Shown piece after piece: positions 32,409 through 41,692 of a DNA stretch of 64,000 nucleotides (the first letter of the stretch is position 1; every line of letters begins with the position of its first letter). The position numbers and the translations under genes were made by a program. Origin of the DNA: UBA1573 sp016794285 (lineage in GTDB: Bacteria > Pseudomonadota > Alphaproteobacteria > Micavibrionales > Micavibrionaceae); the NCBI GenBank assembly GCA_016794285.1, contig JAEUKO010000001.1, positions 18,704 to 82,703 of the forward strand, in the 5' to 3' direction. The notes beneath the pieces were generated by a model. It saw only the letters and a program-made list of their open reading frames with translations, ran no database searches and was not told the DNA's origin.

Positions 32409-35309
32409 ATGACCGACTCTTCCTCCAAGTCCAATGCTGATTTTTATAAAGAGACTGTGTTCCTACCGCGCACGGATTTTCCCATGCGGGCAGATTTGCC
32501 GCAAAAAGAACCTCTTGCGGCGCAAAAGTGGAAAAACGAGAATCTTTATGAGCAAATTCGACGTGCCTCTGCCGGACGGCCCAAATGGGTGTTGCACTGG
32601 GGACCTCCCTACGCCAATGGACGTGCCCATGTTGGTCATGCCTTTACCAAATCGCTCAAGGATGTTGTGGTTCGCTGCAAACAGATGGAAGGTTACGATG
32701 CTCCGTTGGTTCCCGGGTGGGATTGTCACGGGTTGCCTATTGAATGGAAGATCGAAGAACAGTACCGCGAGAAAGGTCTCAACAAAGACGATGTGCCGGT
32801 TTTGAAATTTCGCCAAGAATGCCGCGAATTTGCTCAGAAATGGGCGGATATTCAAAGTGAAGATTTCCAGCGTCTGGGCGTGATGGGAGACTGGAAAAAC
32901 CCCTATATGACCATGCACAAAAAGTCAGAAGCTTCTATTGTGCGCGAGCTGCACAAATTTTTGATGAACGGGCTTTTGTATAAAGGGGTCAAGCCGGTCA
33001 TGTGGTCGGTGGTTGAAAAAACGGCTTTGGCCGAAGCAGAAGTCGAATACAAGGATCATAAATCCATTACGATCTGGGTTAAGTTTCCAGTAGTGAAGGC
33101 TTCCCACCCTGCGATTGAAGGGGCAAAAATTGTTATCTGGACAACAACGCCGTGGACAATGCCTTCTAACCGTGGCATTGCCTGCGCTGCGGAATTGGAT
33201 TATGCCGTGTTCAAAGTTGAAGAGGTTGAAGGCGATAGCCGTGCCCAAAAAGGCGAAAGGCTGGTGGTGTCTGGGGCTCTGGCTGAGACGGTCAAGCAAG
33301 CTGCAAAAATCACTGCGTGGACTCAAGAGGCCTCTTTGAAAGGCTCTGAGATTGCAAAAAGTCTGTGTGCTCACCCCTTGCGTGGGCAAGGGTATGACTT
33401 TGATGTGCCGGTTCTTTTGGCTGACTTTGTGACAGAAGATACAGGAACGGGTTTTGTGCATATTGCTCCTAGTCATGGGGAGGATGATTTTTACCTTGGC
33501 AAGGCAGCGGGGCTTGAAATCACAGATAATGTGAACGATGACGGGACATTCAAAGATCACGTTCCGTTATTTGCCGGACTTGAGATTTATACACAAAAAG
33601 GTGAAATGGGGCAGGGAAACTTTGCGCCACTTAAGGCCATTGATGACGCAGGCGGTTTGCTTGCCAAAGGGTCTATCCGCCATGAGTATCCGCATAGTTG
33701 GAGGTCCAAAGCTCCGGTTATTTTCCGCACCACGCCACAGTGGTTTATTGCCATGGACAAAAATGTGGGAGGGGAAACGCTGCGTGAGCGCGCTCTTAAG
33801 GGAATCAAAGAAACCAAATGGTATCCACCTCAAGGGGAAAACCGGATCTCGGCTATGATTGCGGGGCGTCCCGATTGGTGTATCTCGCGCCAGCGCACAT
33901 GGGGGGTCCCTATTGCAATTTTTCTTGAAAAAAGGACGGGTGAGCCACTTAAGGACGAATCGGTTAATCAGCGCATCTATGAAACCTTTGTTGCTGAAGG
34001 GTCAGATGCGTGGTTTGCTCGTCCGGCACAGGATTTTCTTGGCAGCGGGTATGATGCCAAGAATTACGATCAGGTTTTTGACGTGGTTGATGTCTGGTTT
34101 GAATCAGGTTGTACCCACGCTTTTGTTTGTGAGGAACGGGAGGATTTACACTCTCCTGCCGATCTGTATCTCGAAGGGTCTGACCAACACCGTGGCTGGT
34201 TTCATTCTTCTTTGCTCGAGTCTTGCGGAACGCGTGGTTGTGCCCCCTATAAATCGGTCCTGACGCATGGTTTTGTCCTTGATGAAAAAGGCTACAAAAT
34301 GTCCAAATCACTTGGAAATATTGTGGATCCTCATGATGTCATGAAAGAATACGGCGCAGATATTTTGCGCCTATGGGCGATGACTTCGGATTACAGCGAA
34401 GATGTCAGGATCGGCAAAGATGCCATGAAATCAACTTCGGATCTATATCGCCGTGTGCGCAATACGTTTCGTTTTCTGCTAGGGGCTCTTGACGGATTTA
34501 ACGATCAGGAAAAAATTCTGGAATCCGAATATGGGGCTATGCCGGAACTGGAACAATTGGTATTGCACTGGTTGTCTGATTTGGACAAAGAGGTGAGAGC
34601 ATCAATTGCGGCCCATGATTATAATCGTATGGCTCAGCGTCTTCATAATTTCTGCACTGTCGAACTTTCGGCCTTTTACTTTGATATTCGTAAAGATCGT
34701 CTTTACTGCGATCGGCCTGACCTATTCGAGCGGCGGGCAACGCGTACTGTGATGATGCATTTATTTGAGTGTCTTGTTACTTGGTTCTCTCCGATTTTGT
34801 GCTTTACTTCTGAGGAAGCCTGGGGATGTCGCCCCACTGGGTTATGGCCTTCGGTATCCAGTGTGCAATTACGTGGGTTTGCTGATGTTCCTCTTGCTTG
34901 GTCCAATCCTGCACTGGAGAAAAAATGGGAAACCATTCGCAGTTTGCGCCGCGTTGTGTTGGGAGCCTTGGAACCTAAAAGGGCGGATAAGACGATTGGT
35001 TCGTCGTTAGAAGCTGCGCCGCATATTTTTGTTTCTCCGCAGCAGGCTGAAAATATCAAAGGGGTTGATCTTGCCGAGGTTTGTATTACTTCTGACGTTC
35101 AGGTGAGCGTTGGACAAATTCCGTCGCACGCCCATCAGATTCCTGATGTCGTGGGGGTTGGAGTTGTGTTTGATTTGGCCAAAGGTAACAAATGTCAGCG
35201 TAGTTGGAAGATTCTTCCCACTGTGGGCAAAGATCCTAACTACCCCGATTTGTCTCCGCGAGATGCCGATGCTGTCAGATATTACGAATCCTTGAGTAAG
35301 GCGGCTTGA
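32409..35309 (+). CDS. ileS: Isoleucyl-tRNA synthetase
   Basis: A 966-residue class Ia synthetase with editing domain. The HIGH-type motif is in PPYANGRAHVGHAFTKSLKD, the editing-domain TTPWTMPSNRG motif is present, and KMSKSLGN lies in the catalytic core. The enzyme charges tRNA(Ile) and clears misactivated valine. The ATG at 32409 gives the family N-terminus (DFYKETVFLPRTDFPMR). It is followed by lspA after 4 nt, the head of the classic alphaproteobacterial ileS-lspA-DUF3035-M16-M16 operon. The C-terminus lacks an obvious zinc finger, as in other alphaproteobacterial forms. Confidence 0.96.
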   Translation: MTDSSSKSNADFYKETVFLPRTDFPMRADLPQKEPLAAQKWKNENLYEQIRRASAGRPKWVLHWGPPYANGRAHVGHAFTKSLKDVVVRCKQMEGYDAPLVPGWDCHGLPIEWKIEEQYREKGLNKDDVPVLKFRQECREFAQKWADIQSEDFQRLGVMGDWKNPYMTMHKKSEASIVRELHKFLMNGLLYKGVKPVMWSVVEKTALAEAEVEYKDHKSITIWVKFPVVKASHPAIEGAKIVIWTTTPWTMPSNRGIACAAELDYAVFKVEEVEGDSRAQKGERLVVSGALAETVKQAAKITAWTQEASLKGSEIAKSLCAHPLRGQGYDFDVPVLLADFVTEDTGTGFVHIAPSHGEDDFYLGKAAGLEITDNVNDDGTFKDHVPLFAGLEIYTQKGEMGQGNFAPLKAIDDAGGLLAKGSIRHEYPHSWRSKAPVIFRTTPQWFIAMDKNVGGETLRERALKGIKETKWYPPQGENRISAMIAGRPDWCISRQRTWGVPIAIFLEKRTGEPLKDESVNQRIYETFVAEGSDAWFARPAQDFLGSGYDAKNYDQVFDVVDVWFESGCTHAFVCEEREDLHSPADLYLEGSDQHRGWFHSSLLESCGTRGCAPYKSVLTHGFVLDEKGYKMSKSLGNIVDPHDVMKEYGADILRLWAMTSDYSEDVRIGKDAMKSTSDLYRRVRNTFRFLLGALDGFNDQEKILESEYGAMPELEQLVLHWLSDLDKEVRASIAAHDYNRMAQRLHNFCTVELSAFYFDIRKDRLYCDRPDLFERRATRTVMMHLFECLVTWFSPILCFTSEEAWGCRPTGLWPSVSSVQLRGFADVPLAWSNPALEKKWETIRSLRRVVLGALEPKRADKTIGSSLEAAPHIFVSPQQAENIKGVDLAEVCITSDVQVSVGQIPSHAHQIPDVVGVGVVFDLAKGNKCQRSWKILPTVGKDPNYPDLSPRDADAVRYYESLSKAA

Positions 35310-35313
35310 TCGC

Positions 35314-35889
35314 ATGACTAAGAAAAGTTTTTTCTATGCTCTGATTCCTATTCTTGCTTTGCTTGATCAGTTGAGTAAATGGTGGGTCATTGAAAGATTT
35401 TTCCGCACGCGGACGTTCGAGGCTCACGAGCAAGGAAAGCCATTTGGGGAATGGCTGGTCTCTTTGGCTCAAACACCATTCCCTCCGGTGAAGTTTGAGA
35501 TTACTCCATTCTTTAACCTTGTCATGGTTTGGAACAAGGGAGTCAGTTTTGGAATGTTTGCTAGTGATGATAGTTTAATGCCTTTGTTTTTAGGAGGAAC
35601 GGCTTTACTGATGTGCTGTGTTTTCCTTATTTGGATTTGGAAAACGCCACATTTGATGACGGTTCTTCCGTTGGTTCTGATTTGCGCGGGGGCTATTAGT
35701 AATGTTTGGGATCGTGCGCGTTTCGGCGGCGTAGCAGATTTTCTTGACTTTTACTGGGGAGATACTCACTACCCTGCATTTAACCTTGCGGATTCCTTCA
35801 TTGTTCTGGGCGTTGCATGGTTGGCCTTTGATGGAGTAATCTTAGAGCCGCGCCGACTCAAAAAAATTTCTAAACCGAGTGTGACCTGA
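35314..35889 (+). CDS. lspA: Prolipoprotein signal peptidase (signal peptidase II)
   Basis: A 191-residue inner-membrane aspartic protease that removes lipoprotein signal peptides after lipidation. There are four hydrophobic segments. The catalytic pair is Asp142 (GGVADFLDF) and Asp160 (FNLADSFI). NKGVSFGMF is the family's conserved periplasmic motif. About 25 extra residues after the first helix (32-60) make it longer than E. coli LspA (164). The stop overlaps the next ATG (TGATG). Many lipoprotein substrates occur in this window. Confidence 0.95.
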   Translation: MTKKSFFYALIPILALLDQLSKWWVIERFFRTRTFEAHEQGKPFGEWLVSLAQTPFPPVKFEITPFFNLVMVWNKGVSFGMFASDDSLMPLFLGGTALLMCCVFLIWIWKTPHLMTVLPLVLICAGAISNVWDRARFGGVADFLDFYWGDTHYPAFNLADSFIVLGVAWLAFDGVILEPRRLKKISKPSVT

Positions 35890-36410
35890 TGACCAAAGTT
35901 TCTCTACTGACCTTTTCTTTCTTGTCCTTGTTGGCACTGCCTATTGTGAGCGGGTGTGACCGTGCTAAGGAAGAGCTGGGTCTAACACGGCGCACACCGG
36001 ATGAATTTTCGGTTATGAAACGGGCCCCGCTTGAAGTTCCTGCCAATTTAGATTCTTTACCGGCTCCCCAACCAGGCGCACGGCGTCCTCAAGATGCCAG
36101 TGCCGTGTTAGATGCAAAAGTTGCTGTTGTCGGAGAAAAAGCAGCACAAGATACGGGATTGTCTGTTCCTTCAGTTTCTGAGAACGTTTTGCTACAAAAA
36201 GCGGGAGCGGCCAAAGCTGTCCCAAACATTCGGGAAGCTGTTGATCGGGAAGCTGTTGAAAACGCCAAGGATAATCGCTCTACAGTTAAAAAGATTCTTA
36301 ATCTTGGCAAAAAAGACGATGAAGGGCCAGCTACGGTCGTTGATGCCCCCGCCGAAATGAAACGGCTCAAAGCCAAAAGTTCCGCTGAGACTCCGGTGCG
36401 GGACGAGTAA
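35889..36410 (+). CDS. DUF3035 lipoprotein
   Basis: A 173-residue lipoprotein with lipobox VSGC (Cys23). The conserved DUF3035 segment follows (RAKEELGLTRRTPDEFSVMKRAPLEVP), then a Pro/Ala-rich region and a charged C-terminus. Function unknown; it is consistently found between lspA and M16 peptidase genes in alphaproteobacteria, which suggests an envelope role linked to lipoprotein maturation or processing. It overlaps lspA by 1 nt and is followed 5 nt later by the first M16 gene. Confidence 0.85.
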   Translation: MTKVSLLTFSFLSLLALPIVSGCDRAKEELGLTRRTPDEFSVMKRAPLEVPANLDSLPAPQPGARRPQDASAVLDAKVAVVGEKAAQDTGLSVPSVSENVLLQKAGAAKAVPNIREAVDREAVENAKDNRSTVKKILNLGKKDDEGPATVVDAPAEMKRLKAKSSAETPVRDE

Positions 36411-36415
36411 GAAAC

Positions 36416-37792
36416 ATGAGAAAAATATTTCTTTTAGGGCTAGCCTGTCTCGCATTGACGAGTCCTGTCTTTGCGGCCTCGCAAAGTACGGAAGGGTCTA
36501 CGCAGAAAGTCTATAATGCTGAGAGTTTTGTGCTGAACAACGGAATGCAGGTTGTTGTCATTCCAAATCACCGCGCTCCTGTTGTTTCGCACATGGTTTG
36601 GTATAAGGTGGGGGCAGCCGATGAACCACAAGGGGACGGAGTCTCGGGCGCAGCTCACTTTCTGGAGCACTTGATGTTCAAGGGAACCAAAGCGATTGCT
36701 CCGGGACAGTTTTCGAAAATCATTCGGGCTAAGGGGGGGGAAGATAACGCCTTTACCTCTTGGGATTTTACAGCTTACTTTCAGTCTGTGGCCAAAGACT
36801 TGCTGCCCATGGTCATGGCCATGGAAGCGGACCGGATGATTAATTTGTCCTTACCGGAAAAAGAAGTTCTCTCTGAGAGAGAGGTTATTATTGAGGAGCG
36901 TCGGCAGCGCACAGATAACGATCCCCAAGCCTTGTTTTCTGAACAGATGCGGGCTGTCTTATTTGCAGCCAGTCCTTATGCTGTTCCCATTATTGGTTGG
37001 CGTGATGAAATGCCAAAACTCGTTCGCGCTCATCCTGAGGCGTATTACAAGACATGGTATGCACCGAACAATGCTATTCTCGTTGTTTCAGGTGATGTGA
37101 CGATGGATCAAGTGCGCCCACTTGCTGAAAAATACTATGGGATTCTTCCTGCTTATAAGGTTCCAGATCATATTCGGCCTTCTTCTCCTGAGTTTTCGGC
37201 TCCAGCCGTTCTCACTCTTCGTGATAAGACAATTCGCCAAAGTGTTTTTTTGCGGGCATGGCGCGCCCCTAGCCAAATGCAAGACAAACCAACAGCTGAC
37301 GCTTTGAGTGTTCTTCAGGAAACCTTGGGTGGTGGGGCGGCTACCCAGCTGTATCAGAGCTTGGTCGTCCGGCAAAAACTGGCAACCAGTGTTGATCTTT
37401 CATATGAAGGAGAGGCAAGAGGTGAGGGGAGCATTTGGTTTTATGCAAGTCCGGCAGAGGGAGTTTTGCTGTCCGAACTTGAGTCCTCCATCGAAAAAGA
37501 GTTCCGCAACTTGATCGTGAATGGCGTTCCTGCTTCGGAAATAGACAAAGCTAAAACACGCCTAATCAATAGTGCGATCTATGCTCGCGATAGCGTGGTA
37601 GGGCCTGCTATGACGATTGGCCAGACTTTGGCGATGGGCGGGACGCTAGAGGATGCGGAATACTGGCCGCAAAGAATTAAGGCAGTCGAGAAAGCGGATG
37701 TGGACAGGGTACTTAAAACCTATCTTGATCCTGACCATCCTTTGCACGCGCCTGTGACGGGCTACCTTTTGCCTCAGGAGACCAAAAAGTGA
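36416..37792 (+). CDS. Active-type M16 zinc metallopeptidase, periplasmic
   Basis: A 458-residue secreted M16B peptidase. The signal peptide covers residues 1-20 (ending VFAAS). The inverted zinc motif HxxEH is HFLEH (His81, Glu84, His85) in SGAAHFLEHLMFKGT, with the downstream zinc Glu near EREVIIEERRQRTD. It probably forms a heterodimer with the inactive-type M16 protein encoded next, as mitochondrial processing peptidase does, and degrades periplasmic peptides. It overlaps the following gene by 4 nt. Confidence 0.92.
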   Translation: MRKIFLLGLACLALTSPVFAASQSTEGSTQKVYNAESFVLNNGMQVVVIPNHRAPVVSHMVWYKVGAADEPQGDGVSGAAHFLEHLMFKGTKAIAPGQFSKIIRAKGGEDNAFTSWDFTAYFQSVAKDLLPMVMAMEADRMINLSLPEKEVLSEREVIIEERRQRTDNDPQALFSEQMRAVLFAASPYAVPIIGWRDEMPKLVRAHPEAYYKTWYAPNNAILVVSGDVTMDQVRPLAEKYYGILPAYKVPDHIRPSSPEFSAPAVLTLRDKTIRQSVFLRAWRAPSQMQDKPTADALSVLQETLGGGAATQLYQSLVVRQKLATSVDLSYEGEARGEGSIWFYASPAEGVLLSELESSIEKEFRNLIVNGVPASEIDKAKTRLINSAIYARDSVVGPAMTIGQTLAMGGTLEDAEYWPQRIKAVEKADVDRVLKTYLDPDHPLHAPVTGYLLPQETKK

Positions 37793-39141
37793 TTATCCGC
37801 ACTATCCTTGCCTTTGTTGTGTGTGTGATGTGGGCAGGGCCGTCTGTGGCCGGAATGCTCCCGATTCAAACAGTTACATCTGCAGGTAAGGTTACAGCTT
37901 GGCTCGTTGAAGACCATACAGTTCCAGTTGTTTCTCTGACGTTTTCGTTTCGCGGGGCTGGCGCGGTGAACGATTCCGAAAACAAGCAAGGCCTTTCCCG
38001 TATGTTATCCAATACACTTGATGAAGGAGCCGGCCCGCTGGACAGCAAAGCCTTTCAAGCTGCTTTGAACGACCAGTCTATTTCTCTGAGTTTTTTTGCT
38101 TCGCGGGATGATTTTGGTGGAAAACTTAAAACGCTTAGCCAAAACCGTGAGGAGGCTTTTTATCTTTTACGCCTCGCTCTCACCAAACCACGTTTGGAAA
38201 AAGAAGCAATTGAACGGATGCGGGATGCTAATCTTAGCCGGATCAAAGGGGACATGACCGATCCTAATTGGATGGCGGCGCGTCTTGTCAACGATGTTGT
38301 GTTTCAGGATCATCCATATGCTTTGAATTCAGGCGGGACCTTGACCACGCTGAAAAACATCACAGCCACTGATTTGCGTGGGAAAGCAACAACTCAACTT
38401 ACGCGAGATCGCTTGATTGTTGGTGTGGCGGGCGATATTACTCCGGAGCAACTTAAACTCGCGCTTGATAAAATATTTGGCGAGCTTCCAGAGAAGGCGG
38501 TGTCTCCGAAGATTGCAGAAGTTACGTTCCCTCCTCAAGGCAGTACGGTTCTTTATACCAAAGACATTCCCCAAACTGTTCTTGAGATGGTTTTGCCCGG
38601 GATTCGTATGACTGATCCCGATTACTTCGCTGCAACGGTTATGAATCACATTTTTGGTGGAGGTGGTTTCGGTTCGCGCCTGACGGATGTGGTGAGGGAG
38701 AAGAACGGGTTGACTTATGGTATTAGTAGCGATCTGTCGGAAATGGACTATGCCTCTCTTTTTACTATTTCCAGTTCGACACGAAACGAAACCGTGCAGA
38801 CATTATTGGATCTTACCAAGAACGAGATGGAGCGTATCAAAAAAGAACTGGTAACGGATCAAGAGCTGGAAGATGCTAAAGCCTATATTATTGGCTCTAT
38901 TCCCCTTGGTTTAACTTCTACCAGTCAAATTTCCGAAACTCTGCTGACCTTGCAGAGGCACAACCTGCCTGTTGATTTTCTAGATCGGCGGGAACAAGCT
39001 GTTCGGGCGGTGAGTAAGGCGGATGTTGGTCGTGTGGCTGAACGGCTTTTGATTCCGGAAAAATCTACGGTTATCTTGGTTGGGCAACCAAAGCTTTCTG
39101 GAAATCCTCGCGTTGTAGATCATCTATCCAACGTAGAATAA
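37789..39141 (+). CDS. Inactive-type M16 peptidase partner subunit
   Basis: A 450-residue secreted M16 homologue with a signal peptide (residues 1-22). The region aligned to the zinc motif reads KQGLSRMLSNTLDEG and has no HxxEH, so it should be the non-catalytic subunit. The glycine-rich loop FGGGGFGSRLTDVVREKNGLTYG is well preserved. The GTG start overlaps the previous stop (GTGA), which implies translational coupling and a 1:1 complex with the active subunit. Confidence 0.9.
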   Translation: MIIRTILAFVVCVMWAGPSVAGMLPIQTVTSAGKVTAWLVEDHTVPVVSLTFSFRGAGAVNDSENKQGLSRMLSNTLDEGAGPLDSKAFQAALNDQSISLSFFASRDDFGGKLKTLSQNREEAFYLLRLALTKPRLEKEAIERMRDANLSRIKGDMTDPNWMAARLVNDVVFQDHPYALNSGGTLTTLKNITATDLRGKATTQLTRDRLIVGVAGDITPEQLKLALDKIFGELPEKAVSPKIAEVTFPPQGSTVLYTKDIPQTVLEMVLPGIRMTDPDYFAATVMNHIFGGGGFGSRLTDVVREKNGLTYGISSDLSEMDYASLFTISSSTRNETVQTLLDLTKNEMERIKKELVTDQELEDAKAYIIGSIPLGLTSTSQISETLLTLQRHNLPVDFLDRREQAVRAVSKADVGRVAERLLIPEKSTVILVGQPKLSGNPRVVDHLSNVE

Positions 39142-39231
39142 TTTAATAAATGATAAACTAGAGCTCTCTATAATTCTCTCGTTGGAGCCAGTTTCGTGTG
39201 GGCTCTGTCTTTTGTTTGGATTTTTTACGCT

Positions 39232-40644
39232 ATGTCTGAATCGTCGCTTGAATCAATGGATCAAAAGCAGCTTGATGATGTCATCAGAAAGCATCTCCGT
39301 TTTTCAACAGGCCGTCCTAACGGTGGGCGCGCTGTTCTGAAATTCAAATCATTGGTTGGCCTGAACTTTCGCGGGGCCGATTTATCGGGGGCCGATTTTA
39401 CTGGGTCGGATATGAGAAACTGCTACCTTTGCGGCGGAAATTATTCTGGGGCTACGTTTAGCAGTTGTAATTTGGCGGGAGCCAATTTTGAAAGAAGCAA
39501 TTTGACGCGGGCGGATTTTCGGGGAGCAGATCTGACGGATGCCAATATGACAGGGGCAGACTTGACCAAGGCAGATATGCGTGGGGGAGCCAAGCTTGTG
39601 AGCTATCCCAAGGAGACGGCCGTAAAGAAAAATACCGATGATGAAGTTTCTCAAAAGGAAGCGGAGGAGAGTATTTTTGTAGCCAAGAAAGGTCAAGAGT
39701 CCGTTGTTCGGGAAGCAACTGTCGACCTAAGCCAAGTATCAGAACCGAAGAGTCAAGCAGAGGAGAAAGTCTTTTTTCTGGGGGATAAGCCAGATGAAAA
39801 GGATTCTTCTTTGCGGCGCGATGCCGCGATTGACCTTAGTCAAAAAGAATCTCCTTCCAATGATTCTGCGCGAGAGGCTGCGCTTGATCTTAGTCAATCA
39901 AGTGAGCAATCTTCTGCGCGCGGTGCCGCGATTGACCTTAGTCAAACAGGTGAGAAGTCTTTTACGCGTCAGGCTTTTGTTGAAATTATCAACGAAGAAG
40001 AAGGTAAGTCCAGAGTATCGGATTTGATTCTGAAGGGAGAGGAAACACAAGGGGGAGCTACTGCGTCTGACTTCGTTTTGAGCCCTACACAGGAAGACGC
40101 TTTGCGCACCAAGCTTCGTGAGCACGCCTTGTGGATTCAATTCGGCGGGAGCAAAGGCGAGCGCATGGATGCTTCGGGGTATCCTCTCTGCTCTATTTCT
40201 GACCTTGGGCGTTATCCGCTAACCGCGATTAAGGCAGAGAAAGCTATTTTTCGTGGGCTGCACTTGCTCGCGGCGCAGATGCAAAGCGCGATATTTGATG
40301 GAAGCGATTTTCGGGATACCAACTTGCAGGAAGCTGATCTGCGGGGCTCAAGTTTTTTGAACACGTTGTTCTGTCGTGCCGATCTGTCTATGGCAAAAAT
40401 GGGGCCATTGTCTTTTTCGGGACCGGACGGTATTCCGCATTTGCAACGCTGCAACTTTTCAGGAGCAGATTTCAGAGGGGCCAATTTGGAAGGAGCTATT
40501 TTTAAGTATGCCATACTGGTTGGAGCAAATTTTCAGGGAGCAAACCTCAGAAAAGCGGATTTGCGAGGGGCGGATTTGACAAATGCCAATCTGGACGGCG
40601 CGATTCTAGAACAGGTGCGGCGGGATGATGTTCCTACAGAGTAA
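39232..40644 (+). CDS. Pentapeptide-repeat protein with DLSQ linker repeats
   Basis: A 470-residue cytoplasmic protein. Two beta-helix blocks of A(D/N)LxX pentapeptides occur: residues about 50-115 (NFRGADLSGADFTGSD and onward) and about 350-460 (DLQEADLRGSSF, ADFRGANLEGAIF, ADLRGADLTNANL). Between them is a hydrophilic linker with four copies of RxA(A/T)xDLSQ at 39709, 39817, 39871 and 39919, plus a degenerate fifth (RQAFVEII). Function unknown; pentapeptide proteins often act as scaffolds or DNA mimics. The 3' end overlaps the convergent alr gene by 11 nt. Confidence 0.85.
   Translation: MSESSLESMDQKQLDDVIRKHLRFSTGRPNGGRAVLKFKSLVGLNFRGADLSGADFTGSDMRNCYLCGGNYSGATFSSCNLAGANFERSNLTRADFRGADLTDANMTGADLTKADMRGGAKLVSYPKETAVKKNTDDEVSQKEAEESIFVAKKGQESVVREATVDLSQVSEPKSQAEEKVFFLGDKPDEKDSSLRRDAAIDLSQKESPSNDSAREAALDLSQSSEQSSARGAAIDLSQTGEKSFTRQAFVEIINEEEGKSRVSDLILKGEETQGGATASDFVLSPTQEDALRTKLREHALWIQFGGSKGERMDASGYPLCSISDLGRYPLTAIKAEKAIFRGLHLLAAQMQSAIFDGSDFRDTNLQEADLRGSSFLNTLFCRADLSMAKMGPLSFSGPDGIPHLQRCNFSGADFRGANLEGAIFKYAILVGANFQGANLRKADLRGADLTNANLDGAILEQVRRDDVPTE
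39709..39945 (+). repeat. RxAAxDLSQ coding repeats
   Basis: Four 27-nt units encode REATVDLSQ, RDAAIDLSQ, REAALDLSQ and RGAAIDLSQ, at 39709, 39817, 39871 and 39919. The last three are spaced 54 and 48 nt apart. They sit in the linker between the two pentapeptide domains. Confidence 0.85.
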
Positions 40645-41686
40645 CTCGTTCGGCGCGGAGACTGAGGCTGGTAAAGACTTCATATCCAATCGTTCCTAGA
40701 CTGGTTGCCAAAGCATCTGCGCTTTGCCTCGGGCCGATAACTTCCAGCCAATCTCCAGCATGAGGCAGGGGAGAAAGGCAATCTGTCAGATCTACAACAA
40801 TCAAATCCATTGATACGCGCCCTAGAATCGGGCACGAGTGGCCCTGCCAGTAAAGAGAAGCACAGTTGCTTCCTGAACGCAAAAATCCATCTGCATAACC
40901 TAATCCAACTGTGGCAAGAATACTGTCACGATTGAGGGATCGGGTTGCATTGTAGCCAACTGTCTCTCCTGCTTTGGCATGGCGGGTTTGAAGAATTTTT
41001 GTTTCTACTCTCACAACGGGCTGCATAGGGTTTTCTGTTTCTGGGGTTGGGTTTAGTCCATAAAGGGCCATGCCCGAACGAACCTGTTGTCTATGCCATG
41101 TTGAACGGCGAAAGATGCCAGAAGAGTTGCATATACTTTGTGCTGTGCCCGGAAGAGATTTGGCAATATCATCAAATCTCCGAACTTGCTCGGCACTTAG
41201 GGGGTTGTCTATTTCATCTGACGCAACAAAATGAGTCATGAGTATGTAGGGGCGATGTGGTGTAGAGGAGAGAGCCGAAGAAAATTCGTTTACCCCTAAA
41301 CCCAAACGGTTCATACCTGTGTCAACGTGCCATATGGAGGGTCCGTGGACCCACGTACGAACATCATCTGGAGAATTCAGAACCGGAATGAATTTCTTGG
41401 CAACAAAGTCATTTTCGCCTCCAGAAGGGACTCCGCTCAAAACAGCAATGGGGGATGATGTCAATTTGCGAACTTCGAAGGCTTCCTCAAGATGGGCAAC
41501 ATAAAAAAATTTACACCCCGCTTCAACAAGAGCAGGAACCGCTATTTCAGTTCCAAGACCATAAGCATTTGCCTTGACAACACCCGCTACTTCACACAAT
41601 TTTCCGACTTCTTGTTTCAACCGTCTGAAATTATTTACCAAGGCGGTACGGTCAAGGATGATACGGGAAGACTTGTAAGAGGTCAT
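40634..41686 (-). CDS. alr: Alanine racemase
   Basis: A 350-residue PLP enzyme making D-alanine for peptidoglycan. The PLP Lys38 is in VVKANAYGLG. The dimer-interface catalytic region includes RSGMALYGLNP and VSMDLIVVDLTD. The gene follows dnaB by only 6 nt on the same strand, the usual alphaproteobacterial dnaB-alr pair. It converges on the pentapeptide gene with an 11-nt overlap. Length is slightly below the typical 360-380. Confidence 0.94.
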   Translation of the reverse strand: MTSYKSSRIILDRTALVNNFRRLKQEVGKLCEVAGVVKANAYGLGTEIAVPALVEAGCKFFYVAHLEEAFEVRKLTSSPIAVLSGVPSGGENDFVAKKFIPVLNSPDDVRTWVHGPSIWHVDTGMNRLGLGVNEFSSALSSTPHRPYILMTHFVASDEIDNPLSAEQVRRFDDIAKSLPGTAQSICNSSGIFRRSTWHRQQVRSGMALYGLNPTPETENPMQPVVRVETKILQTRHAKAGETVGYNATRSLNRDSILATVGLGYADGFLRSGSNCASLYWQGHSCPILGRVSMDLIVVDLTDCLSPLPHAGDWLEVIGPRQSADALATSLGTIGYEVFTSLSLRAERVTL

Positions 41687-41692
41687 GGCGAG

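Noticed and set aside
39709..39945. Regularly spaced repeats as a possible CRISPR array
   Set aside because: The repeats are in frame within a coding sequence, are not identical and encode a peptide motif.
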